Assembly: GCA_038207745.1 (NCBI GenBank)
Contig: JBBQZL010000099.1
Coordinates: 1 to 9,865 of the forward strand
Direction of reading: 5' to 3'
DNA from: JBBQZL01 sp038207745
GTDB lineage: Bacteria > Actinomycetota > Thermoleophilia > Solirubrobacterales > 70-9
DNA: 9,865 nucleotides
Made by a program: the position numbers and the translations under genes. How positions within the stretch are numbered: position 1 is the stretch's first letter; each line of letters starts with the position of its first letter. The notes under the pieces are model-generated. The model was not told the DNA's origin. It did not search any database and worked only from the letters and a program-made list of their open reading frames with translations. Of this stretch, positions 1 to 5,375 are shown one piece after another.

Positions 1-880
1 GCTGCGGCAGCACAGTGGTCCGAACCGCACGATAGCCGTTCGAGCAATCGGTCACGTGGGTGCGGGTGATCAGCGAGACGAGCCGGTTGAAGAAGACGAT
101 CCCCATCTCCCTGGCAAGGTGATTCTTGTCCGCGTGGCCGAGCACGCGGGAGCCGTGGGCGACATCGACGGTGCCGTCGAGAACCGGCTGGACCAGCCGC
201 GGCATCTCCGAGGGCAGGTGCTGGCCGTCGGCATCGAGGGTGACGACGATCTCGGCCCTGGAGTCGACCATCAGGCGGTAGCCGGTCCTCAGCGCCGCGC
301 CGCCGCCGCGGTTGATCACGTGGCGTGCGACCGCAGCGCCATGCTCCAGGGCAACCTCACCGGTGTTGTCGCGGGAGCCATCGTCAACAACGAGAACGGC
401 GGTCTCCCGACCGCACACCTCGGCCGGCATCTGATCGAGAACGGTGGCGATGCTTTCACCCTCGTTGTAGGCCGGGATCACGATCGCGATCCTGCCGCTG
501 AATCGTTGCGGAAGCCCGGCGCTCTTGAACTCCTCCCAGGCGATGCCCTCGAGGACTGCGGAGAGCTGCCTCGAATTGCGGGACCCCACCGAGAGGGAGC
601 GAAGCGAGATCAGGAAGAGGACGAAGATCGCGAAGACCGCAAGGCCGAGAATCCTGCCGCCATTGCCCTTCTGAAATGAGAATGCCTCCAGCAGCCGATC
701 GGTGACCTCGGTGCCGGAGACGATCGCCAGCCCGGATGCGGCCAGGAGGAGGAGCCCGACGTCGGCGTTGCGCAGCTCCCGGCGTCGGACGATCGCATAG
801 GCGGCGATCGCGATCGCGACGATCAACCCGGCCGCACGAAGCGCCGTGAGTTGTTCTGGGAGCAGTGAGGCGATGGTCAT
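1..880 (-). CDS. Family 2 glycosyltransferase (DPM1/polyprenyl-phosphate sugar synthase-like) with N-terminal DUF2304-like membrane module; 3' end cut by window edge
   Basis: Translating the minus strand from the ATG at 880 gives 293 open codons with no stop before the window edge, so the C-terminus is missing. Residues about 15-95 form two to three hydrophobic segments separated by short Arg-rich loops (RRRELRNAD near 32-40), then a soluble linker, resembling DUF2304 proteins. A GT-A family 2 domain starts near 130: IVIPAYNEGES at 133-143, VVDDGS at 164-169, a Gly-rich ALRTGYR stretch at 196-202, and the metal/nucleotide-sugar motif VTLDADGQHLP at 213-223. DCSNGYRA at 278-285 is the acceptor-side motif. 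Such enzymes move a sugar from a nucleotide donor to polyprenyl phosphate on the cytoplasmic face; the actual sugar cannot be read from sequence. The start overlaps the stop of the GT39-like gene by 4 bp (ATGA, 877-880), so translation is probably coupled. Family assignment is secure; substrate is unknown. Confidence 0.92.
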   Translation of the reverse strand, partial: MTIASLLPEQLTALRAAGLIVAIAIAAYAIVRRRELRNADVGLLLLAASGLAIVSGTEVTDRLLEAFSFQKGNGGRILGLAVFAIFVLFLISLRSLSVGSRNSRQLSAVLEGIAWEEFKSAGLPQRFSGRIAIVIPAYNEGESIATVLDQMPAEVCGRETAVLVVDDGSRDNTGEVALEHGAAVARHVINRGGGAALRTGYRLMVDSRAEIVVTLDADGQHLPSEMPRLVQPVLDGTVDVAHGSRVLGHADKNHLAREMGIVFFNRLVSLITRTHVTDCSNGYRAVRTTVLPQ

Positions 881-2241
881 GGTTGCGGCTGCAGGATAGG
901 CGCGTCGCCCGTTCCAGGGCGGATCCGGCGCCATCCCTGCATCAGAGCCACCGCGGCCAGAGGCAGGATCAGGGTCATCAGGATCTCGCTGCGCCGGTTG
1001 CTCGCCAGGGTCACCATCCCGACGGCGGTGATCGAGAGGATCGGAATCGCGAAGATGATCGCCTCGAAGAATCGCCTCCGGGTCGCGAGCACGACCAGCC
1101 CGATCAGACCAAGGACAACCAGCAATATCTGGATCACCCTTCCCGGCCCGGACTCAAGTGCGTCACCGACCCCGCTGCTCCAGATCCGCCAGCCCTTTCG
1201 CACGGTCATTGCCGCGTATCCGATCGGGTCGTCGGAGATGTAGTCGTTGAGCTGCTGCTTTCCGATCTTCCCGAGCGCCGTGTCGCGGGGGAGGTCCGGG
1301 TACCTGGCGGCAACCCGGTCAAAGAGCGGCGTTGGGTTGACCGCATTCAGCGCCTCGGAATCAGGCGCCAATTCACGACCGGTGAAGCGCCGCAGCAGAT
1401 CCGCCTTGACCCGTTGATAGTCACCGTCGGCCGGCAGATACGTGCCGACGTAGAGGGCCTTGCCGCTGCCGGTCGAGATCGGCACGACCCTGTCGAGCTC
1501 GAGCGTGTTCCGGATCGCCCAGGGGACTATCGGGACAGCGATCGCGAGGCAGAGAACGACCGCGGGCGTGATCGCCTGTCGAAATCCATCGCGGCGCCAG
1601 AGGGCGATCGCGACAGCGACCGCGATCAGAACGGCGACGGTCAGGTACTCAGGGCGGGTCAGAGCGGTCAGGCCGAGCAGCAGCCCCGCGGGTATCCATG
1701 CCCAGGTCGATCGCCTCTCCATCGCCCAGAGCAGGGCGAGGATCGCGAGCGGGAGGTAGAGGATCGCCGGTGGCTCGCTCAGTGCCGCGCCGGTCGAGTG
1801 GATGAATGGGGGGTAGATCGCAACGGCCCCCGCTGCCAGAAGTGCCTCGGCCCGGCCGGCGATCCGGAAGGTGAGCAGGAAGACGGCGACGATGCCGAGG
1901 ACCCCGATCAGGGCCTCGAGGAGACGGATCGAGCCGTCCCTCGGGCCGCCGGTGACGACAAACAGCCCGGCATAGAGGAGCGGAGCCCCAGGCGACCAGT
2001 CTGTCGGGTTGTTGAAGTCGGGTTCGCCATATGTCCCGTGTTCGTAGAGCGAGGTCGCGAGGGCGTTGTAGGCGAGGGCGTCGTCGCCGGGGACGGCGTT
2101 GGGATTGACCACACGCTCCATTCGCAGCGCGAGGCCGACCGCCAGGATCACCGCGAAGATGACAAGGGTGCGGCGGCCGTAGCGCGCCACGAGCGGGCCG
2201 AGGCGGCCACTGCCCTGCTGCTTTGAAGGGGTTTCATCCAT
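877..2241 (-). CDS. Polytopic GT39/PMT-like (ArnT-like) membrane glycosyltransferase
   Basis: This 454-residue integral membrane protein has a short basic cytoplasmic N-terminus and a first helix at about 25-40. An acidic extracytoplasmic motif follows (PGDDALAYNALATSLYEHG at 51-69; Asp53/Asp54 match the catalytic acidic pair of PMT-type enzymes), then WSPGAPLLY at 82-90. Helices then follow at about 105-125, 130-146, 155-173, 180-195, 198-215 and 224-242. The segment PWAIRNTLELDRVVPIST (240-257) with GKALYVGTY just after is typical of bacterial GT39-like enzymes. An extracytoplasmic loop (about 260-365) and two C-terminal helical hairpins end the protein. The family transfers sugar from a polyprenyl-phosphate donor to a protein, lipid or glycan outside the membrane. 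The downstream GT2 gene overlaps by 4 bp and could supply that donor. The ATG at 2241 lacks a Shine-Dalgarno sequence; a TANNNT box lies 12 nt upstream. Acceptor and sugar are unknown. Confidence 0.85.
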   Translation of the reverse strand: MDETPSKQQGSGRLGPLVARYGRRTLVIFAVILAVGLALRMERVVNPNAVPGDDALAYNALATSLYEHGTYGEPDFNNPTDWSPGAPLLYAGLFVVTGGPRDGSIRLLEALIGVLGIVAVFLLTFRIAGRAEALLAAGAVAIYPPFIHSTGAALSEPPAILYLPLAILALLWAMERRSTWAWIPAGLLLGLTALTRPEYLTVAVLIAVAVAIALWRRDGFRQAITPAVVLCLAIAVPIVPWAIRNTLELDRVVPISTGSGKALYVGTYLPADGDYQRVKADLLRRFTGRELAPDSEALNAVNPTPLFDRVAARYPDLPRDTALGKIGKQQLNDYISDDPIGYAAMTVRKGWRIWSSGVGDALESGPGRVIQILLVVLGLIGLVVLATRRRFFEAIIFAIPILSITAVGMVTLASNRRSEILMTLILPLAAVALMQGWRRIRPGTGDAPILQPQP

Positions 2242-2253
2242 GGGGAGGCGGAC

Positions 2254-2259
2254 AGGTTA
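2254..2259 (-). promoter_or_regulatory. Candidate -10 box (TAACCT) for the GT39-GT2 pair
   Basis: Read on the minus strand, TAACCT fits TANNNT and lies 12 nt before the ATG at 2241. That leaves room for a transcript starting at or a few bases before the start codon. No convincing -35 hexamer is visible 16-18 bp upstream. Weak; by eye only. Confidence 0.3.
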
Positions 2260-2303
2260 TTTCCGATCGCCCCGGAGGCAGGCGCCGCCGGTCGTCGTTC
2301 CGG

Positions 2304-2309
2304 TAATCT
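2304..2309 (+). promoter_or_regulatory. Candidate -10 box (TAATCT) for the sqdB homologue
   Basis: TAATCT lies 9 nt before the ATG at 2319, so a start site 6-8 nt downstream of the box would fall on or just before the start codon (leaderless mRNA). No Shine-Dalgarno and no recognisable -35 are present. The spacing supports the call; the hexamer alone is weak. Confidence 0.35.
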
Positions 2310-2318
2310 GCCCGAATC

Positions 2319-3512
2319 ATGCGCGTTCTCATTCTTGGGGGCGACGGCTACCTCGGCTGGCCCACCGCAATGCGGTTCTCGGCTCGCGGTCACGAGGTAT
2401 CGATCGTCGACAACTTCTCGCGGCGACGCTGGCATCTCCAGCAGTCGACCGACTCGCTGACACCAATTGGCTCCCTCCATGACCGACTCGAGGCGTGGAA
2501 GCTGGTCAGCGGAAACGACATCCATGCTCATGTGGGCAATATCGAGGACGGCGAGTTCCTCGACCGCGTTGTTGCAGAGTTTCTTCCCGAGGTGATCATC
2601 CACTACGGCGAGCAGCCTTCGGCGCCGTACTCGATGAAGTCTCGCCAGACCGCCGTTGAGACGCAATATACGAACGTTATCGGCAACCTGAATCTGCTCT
2701 TCTCGATTCGCGATCACGTGCCCGACAGTCACCTGATCAAGCTCGGGACGATGGGGGAATACGGCACTCCGAACATCGATATCGAAGAGGGCTTCATCGA
2801 GATCGAGCACAACGGGCGCAAGGACAAGCTTCCGTTCCCGAAGCTGCCGGGTTCGCACTACCACCTCTCGAAGGTCCACGACTCCCACAACATCCACTTC
2901 GCCTGCCGGGTCTGGGGATTGCGCGCAACCGACCTCAACCAGGGCGTCGTCTACGGGATCGAGACCGATGAGACGATTCTCGACGACCGGCTGATCAATC
3001 GCTTCGACTACGACGAGATCTTCGGCACCGTGCTCAACCGCTTCTGCGTCCAGGCGGTCGTTGGGCACCCGCTGACTGTCTACGGCAAGGGCGGCCAGAC
3101 CCGGGGCTTCCTCAATATCCGCGACACGATCCAATGCGTCGAACTGGCCGCCGAGACGCCTGCCGAACTTGGCGAGTACAGGGTCTTCAACCAGTTCACG
3201 GAGCAGTTCTCCGTCACTGAGCTCGCCGAGCTCGTCCAGGTCGCAGGCGCGGAGACCGATCGCCAGGTGGAGGTGATGCACTTCCCCAATCCACGGGTCG
3301 AGCTCGAGGATCACTACTACAACCCCACCCACACGAAGCTTCTCGATCTCGGCCTCAAGCCGAGTCATCTCGGAGACGAACTGGTCCGCTCGATGCTGTC
3401 GATCATCGAGCGTCACCGCAACCGGGTGATCGAGCGTGCGTTGGTACCGAAGACCCAATGGAACCCCGGAGAACACAAGGGCGGCGTGCTTTCCGCCGCA
3501 CAGAAGTCCTGA
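2319..3512 (+). CDS. sqdB: UDP-sulfoquinovose synthase (SQD1/SqdB/Agl3-type extended SDR)
   Basis: This 397-residue protein matches plant and cyanobacterial SQD1 along its length, as I recall that sequence. SQD1 makes UDP-sulfoquinovose from UDP-glucose and sulfite using NAD+. The Rossmann motif is GGDGYLGW (7-14). SLTPIGSLHDR (46-56) and EQPSAPYSM (98-106) are family signatures. KLGTMGEYGTPNIDIEEG (141-158) contains the active-site Thr144, and YHLSK (181-185) supplies the catalytic Tyr181 and Lys185. ATDLNQGVVYG (203-213), HPLTVYGKGGQTRG (250-263) and RVFNQFTEQFSV (288-299) are almost unchanged from the plant enzyme. The SQD1 form I remember has Arg where Pro100 stands. The protein is probably cytoplasmic, since no signal peptide is seen. 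The usual partner SqdX is not in this window. The divergent neighbours are a GT2 and a GT39-like enzyme, as one might expect if the sugar feeds surface glycosylation. The ATG at 2319 puts the Rossmann motif at the normal distance from the N-terminus. Confidence 0.93.
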   Translation: MRVLILGGDGYLGWPTAMRFSARGHEVSIVDNFSRRRWHLQQSTDSLTPIGSLHDRLEAWKLVSGNDIHAHVGNIEDGEFLDRVVAEFLPEVIIHYGEQPSAPYSMKSRQTAVETQYTNVIGNLNLLFSIRDHVPDSHLIKLGTMGEYGTPNIDIEEGFIEIEHNGRKDKLPFPKLPGSHYHLSKVHDSHNIHFACRVWGLRATDLNQGVVYGIETDETILDDRLINRFDYDEIFGTVLNRFCVQAVVGHPLTVYGKGGQTRGFLNIRDTIQCVELAAETPAELGEYRVFNQFTEQFSVTELAELVQVAGAETDRQVEVMHFPNPRVELEDHYYNPTHTKLLDLGLKPSHLGDELVRSMLSIIERHRNRVIERALVPKTQWNPGEHKGGVLSAAQKS

Positions 3513-5359
3513 GCCTCCGCTTGTTCGCGGCGACCTCGTTCGCCTGCTTCTTCCTCATCGCGGCCTCGGCAGGCGCCGTCCCGCTCAAGGTCACGCCCGG
3601 AGGCGGGGACCTGGCTCCATGCACGGACGCGTCGCCCTGCTCGCTGACGAGAGCAGTCGCAATTGCCGACCCCGAACCCGGCGTGGTGACCATCGACGTG
3701 AGCGCGGGGCAGATCCAGCTACCCCCCGGAGGCCTTGACGCGATCGCGGCCGGCCTGGACGGCCTCTGGATCAGGGGCTCCGGGCCTGCGACCACGGTGA
3801 TCACCGGGGATCCGGACGAGAGCTCGCTGATCAGGCTGGGAGCCGGCGACATCCGGCTATCGGAACTCGCAATCGAGGCCAGCCGTGTTCCCCCCGGCGG
3901 CGCCGCGGTCGATGTCACCTCCGGTGGGGCACGGTTCGAACACACATCGTTGAATGTCGAGGGCGCGCCCGGCCACTTCGCGATCCACGGCGAGAGCAAT
4001 GGCGGTGTCGATGTCGAGGTCGGCAACTCCGAGATCGAGGATGCCGTGACCGCGGTGGGCAGCGGCCCGTTCGTGCCGGGGACGTCGATCCTGGCCGAGG
4101 GAAATGCCAACGGCGGACTGGCGGTCCACGACTCAACAATGCTCCTGCGCGACATCGGAAGCACGGCGGGAGCCATTCGTGCCGGCGGAACGGCCTCGCT
4201 TGCGGTCGACAAGACCGTGATCGTGATGACTGCGCCGCCCGGCCTGCGGGGCGATGGGCAGGGTTTCGCGGTGATGATGGATCCGGCGATCACGGGCTAC
4301 GCCGACGCCAGGGTTGCCGACTCGATCATCGTCGGTGGCGGGGGTGGCGTCTGGGCGGCGGCAAATGGCGCCGGCCCGAGTGGCTCCTCGCTCAACGTCG
4401 ATGTTGACAGGGACACAATCGACGTCGGTGAGGTCGGAGTCGTCGATTTGTCGCCCCGCCTGGACATCCAGCTCGGTGCCCGCGACGAGGGCGCAATCGA
4501 GATGGGCGTCCGGGACTCGGTCTTCATCGACGCGGTCAAGCGCTATGACGTCGGCGGCTTCAAGTGCTTCAGCCCGGCATTCGCCAATTACGCCTTCGCG
4601 ATCGCCGTCACTGCCTGCAACAGGCTCGTGACCTTCAACGACGACCCGGCCTCGATCTTCGCGACAACCGACTGGGACACTGCTCTTTCAGGTGGTATCG
4701 AGGGACTTCGGAGCCGGGTGATCAGTGGATTCACACCTCTTCAGCACAGCGTGATCGTCGACAGCGGAACCGGCGTCGGCGCTCCCGGTCTCGATATCGC
4801 CGGAAACGAGCGGATCGCGCCTGCCGACGTGAGTTGCCTGCCGGTGCCGCCACATTCAGACCTCGATCGAGGGGCTGTCGAGTGGCATGGGGTGGTGAAG
4901 ATTGCCTGCAACGCCGCGCATGCTGCGTTGACGGGCTTGACCGTCACCCCGAGGAGCCCGCGGAGTGGAAGGGCAGGCAGGGCGATCATCCGATATCGCC
5001 TCAGCCATCGGGCGGTGGTGAGGATCGATCTCGTCCGGCCGGCTCGAGGGCGACTCGTGTCCGGTGAGTGCACGCCAAGAGACAGGGGAAATCGCGGAAG
5101 GCGACTCTGCTGGTTGCGCCGGCATCTGGGCACGAAGACATTCACCGACGTGAAGGGACTCAACTCGCATCGTCTCGGCCTGCTCAGGACCGGGCACCTC
5201 GAGCCCGGTTTCCACCGTCTCCGGCTCTTCGTCGACGACCGGTTTGCGAAAGCCCCCCGGAACTCGAGGCATTCGCTGTCATTCCGCATCCGAGGCTCCC
5301 GGTCCCTCGGTCGGGGTGGTCCCTGCAATAGAGGCTGTCGGCGGGAGCCCGGCCGTTGA
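3458..5359 (+). CDS. Secreted beta-helix-type protein with C-terminal Cys/Arg-rich domain, Solirubrobacterales style
   Basis: From the ATG at 3458 this is 633 residues. An Arg-rich n-region (4-21) precedes a hydrophobic core (about 22-37) and a signal peptidase I site after Ala40 (SAGA|VP), so export is predicted. Residues about 45-475 are low-complexity beta-rich sequence with short Gly/Asp turns and repeated 'VxDSxI/V' strands (for example ARVADSIIVGG at 284-294 and GVRDSVFID at 350-358), as in right-handed parallel beta-helices. SDLDRGAVE (467-475) resembles the motif that closes such helices. The final domain (about 490-611) has RAGRAIIRYRLSHRAVVRIDL and a Cys538/Cys551 pair, then a 'GLNSHRLG...LEPGFHRLRLFVDD' section, a layout I associate with secreted Thermoleophilia proteins. 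No catalytic residues are evident; adhesion or wall structure is a guess. The start overlaps sqdB by 55 bp. TTG at 3521 would avoid the overlap but gives a signal peptide with no N-terminal positive charge. Confidence 0.8.
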   Translation: MEPRRTQGRRAFRRTEVLSLRLFAATSFACFFLIAASAGAVPLKVTPGGGDLAPCTDASPCSLTRAVAIADPEPGVVTIDVSAGQIQLPPGGLDAIAAGLDGLWIRGSGPATTVITGDPDESSLIRLGAGDIRLSELAIEASRVPPGGAAVDVTSGGARFEHTSLNVEGAPGHFAIHGESNGGVDVEVGNSEIEDAVTAVGSGPFVPGTSILAEGNANGGLAVHDSTMLLRDIGSTAGAIRAGGTASLAVDKTVIVMTAPPGLRGDGQGFAVMMDPAITGYADARVADSIIVGGGGGVWAAANGAGPSGSSLNVDVDRDTIDVGEVGVVDLSPRLDIQLGARDEGAIEMGVRDSVFIDAVKRYDVGGFKCFSPAFANYAFAIAVTACNRLVTFNDDPASIFATTDWDTALSGGIEGLRSRVISGFTPLQHSVIVDSGTGVGAPGLDIAGNERIAPADVSCLPVPPHSDLDRGAVEWHGVVKIACNAAHAALTGLTVTPRSPRSGRAGRAIIRYRLSHRAVVRIDLVRPARGRLVSGECTPRDRGNRGRRLCWLRRHLGTKTFTDVKGLNSHRLGLLRTGHLEPGFHRLRLFVDDRFAKAPRNSRHSLSFRIRGSRSLGRGGPCNRGCRREPGR

Positions 5360-5365
5360 TACCAT
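5360..5365 (+). promoter_or_regulatory. Candidate -10 box (TACCAT) just before ilvB
   Basis: TACCAT lies immediately after the stop codon of the beta-helix gene and 10 nt before the ilvB ATG at 5376. The geometry matches the box before sqdB, and ilvB also lacks a Shine-Dalgarno sequence. It may give ilvBN its own leaderless transcript inside the gene cluster. No -35 is recognisable. Confidence 0.3.
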
Positions 5366-5375
5366 CGCCGGTCCT

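Larger units (their letters stand above)
2242..2318. promoter_or_regulatory. Divergent intergenic region between GT39-like gene and sqdB homologue
   Basis: Seventy-seven bases separate two divergent ATG codons, so promoters for both directions should lie here. Neither start has a purine-rich Shine-Dalgarno sequence. I see no long inverted repeat that would clearly be an operator. The region is too short for a riboswitch plus two full leaders. Confidence 0.6.

Noticed and set aside
56..679. Plus-strand open frame of 207 codons near the left edge
   Set aside because: It is the shadow of the GT2 gene, whose DADGQH and VVDDGS motifs are read on the minus strand.
865..2226. Long plus-strand open frame (453 codons) across the GT39-like gene
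   Set aside because: Its translation is Arg/Asp/Gly-rich and lacks any recognisable domain, while the minus-strand frame gives a clear membrane glycosyltransferase. Long antisense frames are common in high-GC DNA.
2148..3476. Minus-strand open frame (442 codons) antisense to sqdB
   Set aside because: The product resembles no family and is rich in Val/Asp/Arg, the usual antisense shadow of a GC-biased gene. The plus strand encodes a highly conserved enzyme, and this frame would also overlap the GT39-like gene start.
3403..4293. Minus-strand frame of 296 codons under the beta-helix gene
   Set aside because: Ser/Pro/Ala-rich shadow without domain or plausible start context; the plus frame has a signal peptide and a structured C-terminal domain.
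5244..5375. Upstream in-frame ATG for ilvB at 5244
   Set aside because: It would add 44 residues of non-conserved, low-complexity sequence overlapping the beta-helix gene by 116 bp; the ATG at 5376 places the ThDP domain at the usual N-terminal distance.
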